A DNA stretch of 64,000 nt from Plasmopara viticola (taxonomy: Eukaryota > Oomycota > Peronosporomycetes > Peronosporales > Peronosporaceae): positions 1,364,001 through 1,428,000 of the forward strand of contig MBPM02000006.1 in NCBI GenBank assembly GCA_001695595.3, read 5' to 3'. Below the pieces are notes generated by a model. The model made no database searches. It saw only the letters and a program-made list of their open reading frames with translations, and was not told where the DNA came from. Numbering within the stretch: position 1 is the stretch's first letter; every line of letters begins with the position of its first letter. Position numbers and translations under genes: made by a program. Of the stretch, positions 9,664-20,877 are shown piece by piece.

Positions 9664-10935
9664 TGGCACAAACCAGGCTTCATCGCGGTGGAGGAGATCA
9701 AAGTAAGTCCGATTCGGCACCGACTTTGAGGTCTACGGGGCAGCCGAGCATTTGTGACCTTTAGCTTCGCGAGGCGAGTGTTCTTGTTTGACCAAGGATC
9801 TGTAAAATAAAGCAGAATCTTTGGAATTTGTGCTAGTTGTTTTACATCTCAATTGAAAATGCGTTGCGCGATCGCCACTTTCACTGATATCGTCTTTTCT
9901 TTTTCTAGCTTGGATTGCTCCAATGGGATGCTGTGCGTGTGCGCTTTAAGCAAAATAAAGTGTGTCTATGTCATAAACCACGATGGGGTGTGACTTTACT
10001 GACTGCGTCGTGTTTATGATCACGGAATTTGTCTCGTGCATCCATCATCGCGATGTGTAAATCAAGGCTTTCGAACGCCAGTGACATTGTAAAAAAAAAC
10101 TCGCAAAGGATTAGACTTCAAAAAGAACATCACGAATTGATAACTCATTCTACGACTCGACCTCGATACACGTGTCCCTCCGCATGACGGTCTGGGTTAA
10201 CCTTTGATACTTCTTCGGAGTAGAACAGGCTAAACATACCTTGCTTCAAGCAAGGTGTATTTGGCGTTCTTAATCACCGATTTATCTGGGCTGTCCAATG
10301 TGCGGTATCCCTATGATGTCACGAACCCTTGCGCTCTTAGCATGGCATGTGCAAGTTCCTACGCACTCCACAACTCTCATATATACGCCGTTTGTTATTC
10401 CTATTGGAATTAGCCTTTTGACATTGCAACACGGCACATTCTGTAGATACCAAATGTCTCATGCACAATTTAGTTGTGAACACAACATATTTCCATGCAC
10501 AAGTTGCTCATATGAAGTGGGAAATGGGTATCATTTTCATCAGAATCGAAATCATATACGTCTTTGTGCTTTACCCATATGCCTTTAAAGATGTGAAATT
10601 TACAAAGATAGAACGTAGCTAGAACATGCATGTGACTTTAGTAGGCCTCCGTTCTACGTCTGCGCTAGCCTTTGTCACACATTTGTCAAGGTCATTCGCT
10701 TCTCATGCCAATGCGCCAACTTAAGACACAATACAACATAACTTGCTGGAGCGGTAACGAATATGTACCATGTAGCTTATTGTATCTTCTTTTGGAAAGG
10801 AAAGACAGCCTAGCTGCACTCATGGATTTGTTAATCCAACATTGCACTTTGTATTGTATTGTGCCTATCTATCGACGGCCTATTTCCGCTTTTAAATTTT
10901 CATTTTAGCGTGCAACATAAAGTCTTCTCCGTGCC
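9664..10935. other. 3' flank of GH6-b and upstream region of pseudogene 2
   Basis: It holds the diverged outer palindrome arm and, from about 10290, promoter-like sequence of the next GH6 copy. Frames at 10298-10588 and 10672-10908 are mirrored non-coding sequence, not genes. GTGCCTATCTATCGA at 10860 matches the region upstream of pseudogene 1. Confidence 0.6.
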
Positions 10936-11510
10936 ATGACCGTGACATTGCATTTCGTCATTCAATGGCGTCACTCTATCTGAGCATGTCTGCCTTCAAC
11001 TTTGATGCGGACAAAATACTTTTCCATTAACTTTATTTCTTAAGGGGTGGTCGAGCCCAGTCCAAGTTTTCACACCATATTTATGCAATTGATGCCTTGA
11101 AGGAATACCCTATTGCTGCTTGGTATTCTGACCGTCTGTCGGCCGCTGATAGGGCCACGATGCTTCAAAGCATCACTTCGAAGTGCCCAGATAACTCGCT
11201 CATGACTATTGTCGTATACGGACTCTTAAATATAGACTGCCAAAGAACTGCTGGTAAGGTGAATAGTATTGATCCAGTCGAAAAAAAAAACTATCATTAT
11301 GTTTGAGACTCCTATTACTCAGACTGAGACCATCGTTACTGACACCCTTGTCACTCAGGCACTTTGAGCCTCCGTTACTGAGACGTTTAAATTGAGGCAC
11401 TCAGTCTGAGACCCCCTATCGTTAAGTCTGAGACCCCTATCACTCAATGTGGATTCCCTGTTACCCAATCTGGGACCCTATCACCCAAGTCCGGGACCTA
11501 AAACTAATAA
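10936..11510 (+). pseudogene. GH6 pseudogene 2 (tandem, internally deleted)
   Basis: The ATG region resembles other GH6 starts (MTVTLHF... for MTKTLHS) but has frameshifts near 10960-11060. Frame is regained at 11097 with KEYPIAAWYSDRLSAADRATM and VVYGLLNIDC (NKDC changed to NIDC). After GKVNSIDPVE the gene jumps, at about 11280, straight to the C-terminal ETPITQTE-type repeats at 11300-11480. The whole centre with IEPD, YLDLGYW, the intron and the base region is gone. It is in the same orientation as GH6-b, about 1.3 kb downstream, and clearly non-functional. Confidence 0.85.
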
Positions 11511-11999
11511 ATCGAAGTAGCTCTTAGTCAAGCATCTAAACGGGCGTCTATGGCTTCAAAGCTTCACGAGCCAAATAGTGTTAATATCTCGCTTGATTTC
11601 TGCATGTGCAAAAAAAAATGAATACAGAGGTTTACTTTTGTTTTACCATATTCTGCGCATCAGTGCAGTACTAATTTTCCTTAAAGGTCGAAGAACAAAA
11701 TAGTAATAGTAATAGTGGCGAGAGAGTGCGTCACAATATAGAGCGAGGAAATAGTGATATATATATTTTGAGGCGTTTTTTTGTTGACAATCGAAAATTG
11801 CTAGCAAGCACATAAAAAATTGAGACTTGTTAAAATTGTGTACAAATTGGCATGGCAAAATGACTTAACAGTCCTTTGCACTGCAGCGTGTTGCATAAAA
11901 AAACTATCTAATGATTGATCCGTACATTTATTTGAGCTGGTTTAATGCCATCATCTTTCGTCAGCACATATATTGGATACAAGTGGTATCAAACGTATT
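11511..11999. other. No recognisable gene
   Basis: This is AT-rich sequence after the GH6 repeat tail. A 71-codon minus-strand frame at 11858-11643 shows no family motif. Confidence 0.4.
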
Positions 12000-13110
12000 T
12001 GCTGGAAGAGTTTGTACTTTAAAGTCAACCAATTGCTTATAGACGCTTGATGCGTCATTAAATATATTGGATCAAAAGATAAGGAGTTTAGCAGAGTATC
12101 TACCGTGCGTTTAAAGAACAAATACAGAAAGGTATCGTCTCAGACGCCTTGGAGGATAATCTTTCTTCTGCTCGTTTCTTATTGAACCAAAGAAATTCGA
12201 AGCGCTCATTAGCTAATTGCATTTTACCTTGCATTCGAGCTTGCACCTGAGCTTGATATTGCTATTGTTTCTGAGTAAGCTACAAAAGTAGTTGCTGCAT
12301 GGACAGTCTGCCTTGTCCTGTCGCTGCAGAGGAAACTATAATAGGCTAAGCAGTTTAATACGCTTCGCCATTGGCACTTGCCGCATCTTGAGAAATCGAC
12401 GCTTGTGATCTTGCGCGCGACATTGGTTGTAAAGTTTTATTGTCGTCAAAAGCATTTTATTGGCTCTGTTGACGAGGTTTTGAGTTTGGAGATGGGCCCT
12501 CAGCCATATTGTCTCTTTGTTGGGCCATACTTGCCGGATTTCTCGGCGCTCTTTGTATAATCTACCAGACCTTAATAAACCTCAAGAGCAAAAACGAAAT
12601 TGATTAACATTTGTTTGGAGTCTACGCTTATTATATAGATGGATAGAGTGGTCTAGTGAACCTTCCAAAAGCTCTTGGGATTTTCTGAATATGGCGCTTT
12701 ATGTTTTCAGTGACGTCGTGCACTAAACTTCTGGCGCCCAAGCCTTAGGATTCGGAAGTTTGACGATTGATAGATGGTTCACCTCTGATAATCACAAATC
12801 TTTTTTTAGCTTATACACTCCTTGTCTTTGCTTGTAAGAAGCTCAGTGGTATTGATGAACGGGTTTGTGAGCTTACGCGTCTTTCGTTTTCAAGCCAAAT
12901 GAAATCGCTCAGTAGTATTGAATGTAACTCAAACGGGTAACTTATATGGAAGTTCATCTCCGAGTTTTTAAAAGCGGGATAGGGATACAAAGCCACAGAC
13001 GAACTGAAGGGGTTCCAGATGTATGTATCAGAGTAGCGTGTAATCACACTAATCAACCGACTGTTGACCACGGTCAAAGATTGATTGTTAATTTGCTCGA
13101 AGAGCTTTAA
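12000..13110 (-). pseudogene. Ty3/gypsy 5' leader and gag remnant
   Basis: The reverse complement aligns collinearly with the plus-strand gypsy remnant at about 60080-61030. Shared blocks include the TACATTCAATACTAC region (12920 with 60255), GGTCTGGTAGATTATACAAAG (partly at 12560, with 60630), the GCGACAGG...CATGCAGCAACTA region (12300 with 60880), and GAGCGCTTCGA (12200 with 60990). The gag-type coding frame has several stops. The 88-codon frame 13077-12811 lies in the leader part and is matched by decayed sequence in the other copy, so I do not treat it as a host gene. Confidence 0.7.
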
Positions 13111-14839
13111 AACACTCGAGTTACAATGAGGGTAGTGTACGCCGCATAACGCTCTGAAAATTTGTGCAGCAACTTTATTCGGAAATCGCCGTTTCGGCTT
13201 GAAGTAAATCTACGATTGGCGATTGCGATGTGCTACTTTTCCTTTGGTTCTCATACTACTAATGTATGTTTTTATTGGAGCAATTGTTTCTTCTGAGTTT
13301 TATTCTCTTCAAGGTTTGCACAGAAAAATACGTTAATGATGTCCTACCGCTTTTTTGTTGAATTACTATCGTCATTTGCGTAGTGCTTGTTTAACAGAAT
13401 CGAGCCAGTTTTTGTTTTATTCACCAAATACCATATGGCTACATCCGGATAGTCATTTATGAAGGCAAAAGTGTAATGTTTCAATCAACGATACTTCCTG
13501 TTACGAAATGTTTAAAAGAGCATTATCTAATAGCATTTTGTTGAGCAGCGATTTTAATGCCTAGGTTTCGTCGGTGTACATGGCATGCAGCGATCTAGTC
13601 AGTATATACGAGCCATTTTAGGGTCCGCATGAGCGTCGACTTAACCGTTGCAGCAAAAGCACATTATTGCTATTCTGGTGATTATCGGTCGCTTATTTAC
13701 AACCAAATGAACGCGCTGTCTCAAGGCGTTTCCTAACAATGTCTCAACCGCAGTGACATCTTTGGGTCAGGTTCGATAAGTGTCTGCAACGAGAACCACT
13801 TAGTAAGATCCGTACATCTTAAAGTTATCTCCGCAAGCATCACTCTGAATCATTGTCTTTAGCGCCTTGATCGTTAGAATTATTCCAAAACATTAACTAA
13901 CTACGTTCTTTGATCACGTCGTCTGTGCTTCGGTATCTTTAAATGATTGAGCCTCTAGGGCCTCTTTAATCTCCAATCAACTTAGCCAATGAGATTTTGT
14001 ACTTAAAATACATCGGGGTCCTAGACCAAGCAGCGTTATTGTAAGTGTATTAAGATACACTGGATTTTAGCGTCTTCGTTCTGTCACTACTCCGTCCAAA
14101 AAACATTACTTAGAGAGCTCGGGAAGTATCGTCTTCTTCCAATAGTAAAGAGTCAAAAGTCGTTGCCTGACACTGCCAAGTCGACATTTAACGTCTATGG
14201 TATAATGAATAATTAATTTCTCAACAAAGGTCGGGCTATGCTTACACACAGAGATATTGGAACTGAGTCCTTGTCGATTGCTATCATCTCCTTAAAGCTC
14301 AATTGAAGTAAGGTTATTTGAAGTGGCGTGTACTGGATATTTGTCGTTTCCTCGTGGCGGTCCAGCTCGCGAGTGCGCCTAAAATCTCGGCATTAATTTC
14401 GCTTGGCGCAACGGACACATCATTCGCAGACTACGAGCATTACAACGTACAAGCATCGCTTGGTTCGAGCATGTCGCTCAGGTTTCAAGTGTCCACCTCA
14501 TCTTATCCAGTATAGCTACCAAAACTAGAAGTATTCACATATTTTCGAACACTTGTTCTGGCAGTCCCTCCGTACTCGATCTCTCAAAATGTTAAAGTAG
14601 GCGTTCAAGGTCACTTCGAAAACCTCCTGCCGGAAGTCATTGTAGTGTTGAAGTAAACGGACAATAAATATGGGTTCATCATGTTAGATCTGCTCAAGGT
14701 ATATGCTTGACTAAGGACTTAGATGGTTTGTTCAAGCGCGGACGCGATCCACAGTAACTGCATTTGTTGGTAGTTATAGCCTTCGATTATAGACAGTCCG
14801 CGATTTCAAACTTCACTTCGCTTTTTTCCAGTTTTATTG
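13111..14839. other. No recognisable gene
   Basis: It may contain older repeat sequence, possibly more of the gypsy remnant near its left end. The 65-codon frame at 14318-14515 has somewhat higher GC but no motif I recognise on either strand. Confidence 0.4.
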
Positions 14840-16084
14840 TATATGAACCTGTGCATAATTCATCCAAAAAAAGACTCACATCTACCGCCTCCACGGAGCG
14901 ATACTTTGCACATCGATTAGCAAAGTATAAATTTTTCGAACAACATTTATTTTTTTTGTACAGCTCGACGTATATCATGACCTCACACAAATTTCTTTGA
15001 CGAGCAGTAAAAAGCAACGTATTTGCCGGAGCTTCAGCTTTCACAGGAGAAATTGCCGCTTCAGCTTACCAATTAAGGAAAAGACGCTTTAAAAAAAAAT
15101 CTTTTTAATTGCCTATTTTTGGGCTTGTCAGACAGTTTAAACCACTTTATGCACTCTGATCGCGATAAAGAAAGCATTACGACCATTGTTTCCTCTCTCA
15201 CTGAAAGCAATAGCAATTATTTATTCTTCGATTTGAAAGCTCCACTTTCACTCTTAATCGTTTCGGCTAGAGCGGGGCATTACAATCGCAGAAAATCTAG
15301 CATTTTTTGGCTGATGATGTTATAACAATCCTTCTCAGAAATAAAGACTTTCTGGACGCCCATTAATTGTGTTTGGATTTTGTGCGGCCGAAATTCGTCC
15401 TCTCTTCTGGCTAAGCAAGTTAAAAAAGTTGCTAAGCTGCCTTGAGGAAAATTAGCATGTTGCTCTATTCTTATTGAGGGCTAGCTGTTTTAACTTAGAT
15501 GAAGTTAACTACAAGTGCTATGAGTTTATGCGAGATCAAAGTCGTGTATTCCCAAGAACGACATGGGTTCTTTTTAAGTTGTCGTCTGGTTTTCGAATCT
15601 AAAAAGAAATTGTAAATCGCTAGCTATATATTTTCAGCAAATAGTGTTAGTCTTATTTTGTAGACCTTGTGTAGTTTATTAGCCAAGTGGAGACCAATTT
15701 GTTGCCAATAGAGCGGCTATTAGATAAACCCTACAATAACTACTCGACAGAGTATTCAATTCTAGTATGCAAAAGTAGTTGTCCTTCAAGCACCGAATGC
15801 AATACGTTTGAAAATGTTCAAATTACTTTTTAGATTGTGTCACAATATACAGTTGTGTCAATCATAGGGCTCACTTCAACGGTACATTAAGCCGTATATG
15901 ACCATGGTCATCTGTGAGTCGTCAGTGCATTCAATGTGATGCTCTTGAGCATCGGACCAAAATTGACGGGTTACAACCAATCGAGTTACGTGGAATTAAA
16001 AAAATCCTAAAAGGCATCATTTGCGTAAACTCGATTCGAAAGATTAACCAAATGACAAAGGTTAGCTGAGCATTTCTCCTCAAA

Positions 16085-16195
16085 AGCATAGATACTCAAG
16101 GCGAGAGAAGCGATTGAAATGATCGAATGCAATGTCTTGGTTATTTCTTGAAATAGAGTTTGCTCTGCGTCATAAGATGCAAGCCAAAAATTAAA
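16085..16195 (-). pseudogene. GH6 5'-end remnant in segment A
   Basis: The minus strand encodes TKTLHSIISIASLALSI, the GH6 signal-peptide sequence, preceded by a recognisable GH6 5' UTR (gcatct..gacgcagagcaaac). The ATG is mutated (ATAACC in place of ATGACC) and no mature-enzyme sequence follows. The same scrap occurs at 51775-51890 in segment B, so it predates the A/B duplication. Confidence 0.7.
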
Positions 16196-16212
16196 ACTCG
16201 CATAATGCTACT

Positions 16213-16434
16213 GTGGTATGTGTCCTAAGTACAAACTTGAAGGCTCAGAAATGTCGTCCCACCTCTGGAAGCACAAAAGATATGTCTTTTTCCCCACAGT
16301 CAAAGCAGCAAATGCTGCTTTGCCCGACAACAATCAAATTTATCGGGACCAGATCAAGCCAGCAGACTCTCAGATTGATCGTGTGGATTAATGAATTGCC
16401 TTATGAAGCGTATCAGAGCAGCGAACCTGTCTGA
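16213..16434 (+). other. Unrecognised 73-codon frame
   Basis: It is a short open frame in segment A. Segment B matches only its first part and then jumps to sequence matching 16725, so about 390 bp (16335-16720) is present only in A. No domain is recognised and it is probably not a gene. Confidence 0.2.
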
Positions 16435-17486
16435 AGTTGTACGTCTTTGAAATGTGCTTTATTTCGCGTTATATATCGTCACAATCTGCACCCTTAAGAG
16501 TTAAGTACGTAAAAAGTCTTCACCTAGGCCTTCAAAAGACTATGTCACCTTGCCTAAGCACCCGATATTTGACTTTAATGTCTTTAAAGTCGCACAATCT
16601 TCATTTTATTTTTTTTGTCAGTAAGAAAGCGTTGGAGCTAGTGTAGCTCGAGAACTAATATAAAGAATGCTACTTTTATGTTTTCTTCGGATTTTCGTAC
16701 GATACACAACTCTCCTGTGAATCGGGTTGGTGCCCGAATGTAAGTCTAGTCTAGAGGTCACAGTACGCAAATGACATGCACGAGTTATGATTCATGATAA
16801 AGGTCGAATCTACAATATACAAGACAATGTACTCTTATCACGAATTTTTTCTCGAAACTTCGGTAAACAATCTTCAAACGTGAGCGATAATTTTTAGAAC
16901 AAATGGTATCGATTGTGGTGGGTTTACACAGCGCTTTGTAAGGAGATGGCGTGCAGAACATATACGAAACGAACGTTTATATTTTGGTCCTAACAATATT
17001 GACGTTCTTAAATCGATTGCAGTTTTAAAACTGATTGATATAGGCCACTGGCACGCCACACACCTTCTTTAGTGTAAAGGCCTTTTGGCATAGGCACTAC
17101 CCTCCGCCTTCCCTAAGAAATTAGTATTACAACGCTTACGTTCGTGTGCGTGACAACTGAATCGATGATCTTATACTATTTCTATTGCATATGACGCAAA
17201 AAAGTAACTCATCACCTGGCTCAAAAACATTCAGTCTTGAAAAGTGCGGCAGTTTTTTTCTTAGATGCAAGAATGCAACAAAAGCAGTTGGAGAATTCTT
17301 TCCTAGTGAAGCTTTTCATTCAAGAAGGTGCGCACAAAAGCTGACGACAACTCAAACGCTTGAAATGTGACCTTAAGACAAAAAAGCCAACGACGTGATG
17401 AAATACAAGAGGCTGTTCAAAGTTAATAACGAGGTTACCTGGATTTTTTTTAGCGAAATATGAAAACATCTGGAATTTGAAAGAGC

Positions 17487-17741
17487 TGTTGAGTTGTTGT
17501 GCGCAGGAGAAGGCAAAAAGTAAAGTGAATATATTTAGGTCCTTAGTTCGCTACCCTGTGCTACTTCTAAGCCTATCTTTCTAGATTCTTCTAGAAGGTT
17601 CGTCGTGACGTCATCTAATGACGTCATCATCATACCAGTACCCAACCGGTATTTGCCGTAATCCCTCCGAACCTATCCTTCTAGATCCTTCTAGAAGGTT
17701 CGTCGTGACGTCACATCAACAGCGGCGTCATATTTATAACA
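17487..17741 (-). repeat. 3' LTR of copia-A (255 bp)
   Basis: On the plus strand it reads tgttgag...ttataaca. It contains two direct copies of a roughly 45-bp block spaced 100 bp apart, as does the partner LTR at 21840-22094. Confidence 0.92.
17589..17713 (-). promoter_or_regulatory. Two heat-shock-type elements and CRE palindromes in the 3' LTR
   Basis: TTCTAGAAGGTTC at 17589-17601 and 17689-17701 fits the three-unit heat-shock element TTCnnGAAnnTTC exactly. TGACGTCA palindromes lie at 17606-17613, 17619-17626 and 17706-17713. Function is inferred from the consensus. Confidence 0.6.
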
Positions 17742-17752
17742 CTCCCACTCGC
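17742..17752 (-). promoter_or_regulatory. Polypurine tract of copia-A
   Basis: The minus strand reads GCGAGTGGGAG directly before the 3' LTR. It is nearly the same as in copia-B. Confidence 0.7.
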
Positions 17753-17779
17753 CGCTAGTGCTGTACGCGCTTGGGTCCA

Positions 17780-18320
17780 ATACCACTATCCTGCGGCAGG
17801 TACTTGGGTCGCTTTGTGCCTTGAGACTTAGTCAGCATGTCTGCTTTTTGGTCCACCGTTGACATGTACTTGACCACGATTATGTCCCGTGCCACGGTCT
17901 CCCGGATGAAGTGGTGCCGATTGTCGACATGCTTGGTCCTGGCATTGTAACTAGCGTTGCTAGCAAGTCCTATTGTGCCTTGATCATCTTTTCAAACCAA
18001 AGTAGCTCCCACTTGCTGATGACCGGGATCCTTGAGAATCGCACGGACCCACAGTACTTCTTGAGTGCATAGGCTTAAAGCCATATACTCTGCCTCCGCT
18101 GAGTTTAGCGCCACTGTCCGCTGGTATTTCGACTTGAAAACCACTGGTGCGCCCCCGATCATGACCATGATTCCTGACACCGAACGCCATCCATCAATAT
18201 TACTGCCCCAGTCCGCATCTGTGTACGCTGTAGCTTAAACCTCGTTGGCGCTGCCGTCGTAGGTGATCCCAAACTCCCTCGTCGTCTTGAGATAACGAAG
18301 TACGCCAATTGCGGCCTTTT
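17780..18320 (-). pseudogene. copia-A RNase H domain (broken)
   Basis: Downstream of the in-frame stop at 18319-18321 the minus strand continues with AYTDADWGSNID, SGIMVMIGGAPVVFKSKYQ, SAEAEYMALSLCTQEVLW, DDQGTIGLASNA, TKHVDNRHHFIRE and a QKADMLTK end. These are the three acidic RNase H boxes and the basic C-terminal segment of copia pol. The parts lie in at least two frames, so they cannot be read through. The last residues before the polypurine tract are GIGPK-like. Confidence 0.85.
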
Positions 18321-19143
18321 AATGCTGCTGACCCGGATTCTCCAAAAAACGCGATAGCTGTGTAACCACATACGCGATATCAGGACGCGTACCTGTCGTG
18401 ATGTACAGCAAACATCCGATTAGGGACCTGTACGGCTTCGACTGCATCTCTGCTTTCTCAACGTCCGTCGTTGGGGATTGCATCTTTGACAACTTTAAAC
18501 CCGCTTCTGATGGGTTAACTACTGCCTTCGCGTCTTGTTGGTTGAACCTGTTCACCACATCGTCAATGTACCGTGTCTGCCAGATCATGAGCGTGCTGCA
18601 GTTGCGATCATGATAGATTTCTATTCCAAGAATAAACTTGACCTCGCCCAATATTTTTATCTTGGATGAGTTCTTGAGTGCAGCTTTAACATCTTCAATC
18701 TCCTTGCTCGTCTTGGCAGCGATAATCATGTCGTATACGTACAAGCACACATAGACATAGTTGCCGTGCTTGCCCTTGACGTAGACGCACTGATCTGCTC
18801 CGCTGTTCCGAAAGCCCATTTGTAGGAAGACAACATGAATCGTCGTGTTCCATGCATTCGAAGCTTGCTTGAGACCGAAAATCGCCTTATCCAGCTTGCA
18901 CACATTGTTTTCAGCATTGGCGATACCGTAAGGCACTTCCATGTATACCTCTTCCTTGAGATCACTGTTCAGGAATGCTGTGTCGACATCCAATTTCTCT
19001 GTCATGTATCCCATCGTAACCACCACCGACAATACAACTCTGATAGAGTTCATATTCGCTACCGGCGAGTATGTTTCGAAGAAGTCAGCACCAAATTTCT
19101 GCTTGAAGCCTTTGGCGACGAGTCGAACTCTATAGCGCACCAC
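18319..19143 (-). pseudogene. copia-A reverse transcriptase, catalytic box mutated
   Basis: It is a 274-residue open frame with VRYRVRLVAKGFKQKFGADF, FFETYSPVANM, KLDVDTAFLNSDL, AIFGLKQASNAW, QCVYVKG, then CLYVYDMIIAA where copia RTs have YVDD, then FILGIEIYHDR, YRSLIGCLLYITTGTRPDIAY and LSRFLENPGQQH. The codon at 18733-18735 is TAC (Tyr) where GAC or GAT (Asp) is required, which removes one of the catalytic aspartates. The frame ends in TAA where TGG (Trp of the usual QHW) is expected. The upstream RT N-terminus (SRWVFAKK region) lies in another frame near 19150-19200. Confidence 0.92.
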
Positions 19144-19182
19144 TTGTCCCTTTTTGTTGCGCTTCTTCGCAAAGACCCATCG

Positions 19183-19698
19183 TCATCCGATTTCCCGAAC
19201 GCTCTCCTTCTTCGGCATAAATGTCCATGAGCCGTTCTCTTCATGAGCCTTCAGCTCTGTGTTTATTGCCTTCTGCCAGGCATGAGCGTCGTCGCTATTC
19301 ATCGCTTGCCGATACGTTGTTGGAGCGTCGTCCACCTCGCCAACACTAGCAGCATAAGCTAACACAGCTTCAGCAATTAGTCCTTCATCATCGATCCTGG
19401 CCCGCTTGGCACTTGGTGAATTGTCACTTTCTTCCACCTTCTGCTCTACATTACTTAAGCCATCTGTAAGAAGAAAGACAGGCTCTCGCGAACGTCTTGT
19501 CCGTCCTGGCTCCGCCTGAAAAACAATACGATCTTCACCGTAAGCTTGCGGAGGAGGGTGATAAGGGGCCAGCTCCAAGATCTGTGGGTCCGGACTAGGA
19601 GGTTGAGAAAGTTGTGGCATTTGGTACAGCTCCACTTCATGCTCTGGCCCAACCTCATCCATTTCCACGTCGGGAGCATGATCCTCGACACCTTCCAT
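19183..19698 (-). pseudogene. copia-A linker between integrase and RT
   Basis: It is a low-complexity acidic and proline-rich stretch, then RARIDDEGLIAEAVLAYAASVGE and the start of the RT region (TYRQAMNSDDAHAWQKAINTELKAHEENGSWTF), corresponding to 56-400 and 41440-41740 in the copia-B copies. It ends in a stop at 19183. Such linkers normally carry the integrase C-terminus and have no enzymatic role of their own. Confidence 0.8.
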
Positions 19699-19809
19699 TG
19701 GTTTTTCTGTAGAAGGCTGTCGTGTGTCCTTGTTCTGGATATGTGAATTATTCTCGTCCTTGGTAACGAAGGTGATTGTCTCATTTTGTGGTGAGTCCGT
19801 AGTTTATAT

Positions 19810-20877
19810 TCAACCCACTTCGCGCTCGTCAAGTCGAACAGATTGTACCACCTTGAGCTTGGAATTCTCCAAATCAAACACACGATACCCTTTCGCACTC
19901 TCTGCATACCCAAGAAACAAACATCGAAAACTCTTGGAATCGAGGTTTGTCCTCTTTGCATTATTGACGTGAGTGAAACCTTGAGAACCAAATACTCGTA
20001 AATGCCCCAGCCCCGGGTTCTGCTTGAACGCCAATTCATACGGCGTATTCCTCGAGTTCGCCGTGTTCATTGAGCGATTAATCAAGTATACCGCTGTACT
20101 TACTGCTTCTGCCCACCATTCAGTTGGGACCCCCTTGTAATGCACCATGCTTCGCGCCTTTTCCATTACTGTGCGGTTCATTCGCTCAGCGACACCGTTC
20201 TGTTGCGGGCTGTTTGGCACTGTGCGTTGATGCATAACTCCATTCCTGGCACAGATTCCGGCAATTTTCTCGTTCACGAACTCCGTCCCGTTGTCCGATC
20301 GCAGACACTTCAAGCGTTGTCCACATTGGTTTTCGTAGAATGCTTTGAACTCAATCAGCTTTCTTGCCACCTCCACAAAAGTAAGCACATATCGCGCGCC
20401 ACCCTTCGAGACCGTTTTCATTGGTCCCATCACGTCCGTGTGCACGAGCACCAGGACACGTGATGTCTTAGTAAGCGACCGTGACGGGAATGAATCAACC
20501 ATCTGCTTACCCTTCAGGCATCCCCCACACAGCTTTTTGAAGCCCTGCCTTACCGCCGGCACACCACTTGTTGCAAGCTGTGTCTTCACCATGCCGCTCT
20601 TCCCGGGATGTCCCAAACGAGCATGCCAAAGATCCCATTTAATATCAACCCCTGTGTAGTCCACTGACCGAGCCTCTTCTTGCTCGCAGTCCAGGATGTA
20701 CGCCTTGCCGACTTTCTTGCCCTTACTAATCGCTCGTTGCGTACTCCAAATGATACAGGAGGAGCTCTCAAACTCCACCTTCATGCCACGCTCAGCTAGC
20801 TTGCCAAACGACAAAAGGCGTCTGTCGAGTCCTGGAATGTGTAGGACTTCGACCATCTCGATACGCAACCCGTCCAA
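19810..20877 (-). pseudogene. copia-A GAG-pre-integrase and integrase, internally deleted
   Basis: It holds the end of the protease fold (VLHIPGLDRRLLSFGKLAERG), the zinc-binding H2C2 region (WHARLGHPG...CGGCLKGKQ), then the integrase core: HTDVMGPM (first Asp), LRSDNGTEF (second Asp) and PQQNGVAERMNRT (Glu). The integrase would insert element cDNA into chromosomes. Between LTFV and EVARKLIEF about 18 residues present in the related copy (the DDFIQYF...KNKS stretch at 40540-40590) are missing in frame, at about 20373. That removes core strands, so the enzyme is probably inactive although all three catalytic residues remain. It has lost frame with the upstream gag-protease near 20880. Confidence 0.9.

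Larger units (their letters stand above)
7873..10560. repeat. Right arm of the large inverted repeat carrying GH6-b
   Basis: It is the reverse-complement partner of the left arm. The near-identical core is about 8045-9700, and outer sequence from about 9720 to 10560 is collinear but progressively diverged. The stretch 10290-10680 also resembles the upstream region of GH6-b itself (for example the GTTCTACGT...CGCTAGCCTTTG block at 10650 and 8115). The right side is therefore also a direct tandem duplication leading into pseudogene 2. Confidence 0.85.

Noticed and set aside
19455..20039. 194-codon minus-strand frame overlapping the integrase/linker of copia-A
   Set aside because: It is a shifted-frame shadow of the integrase end and linker. 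The true frames there carry the recognisable motifs.
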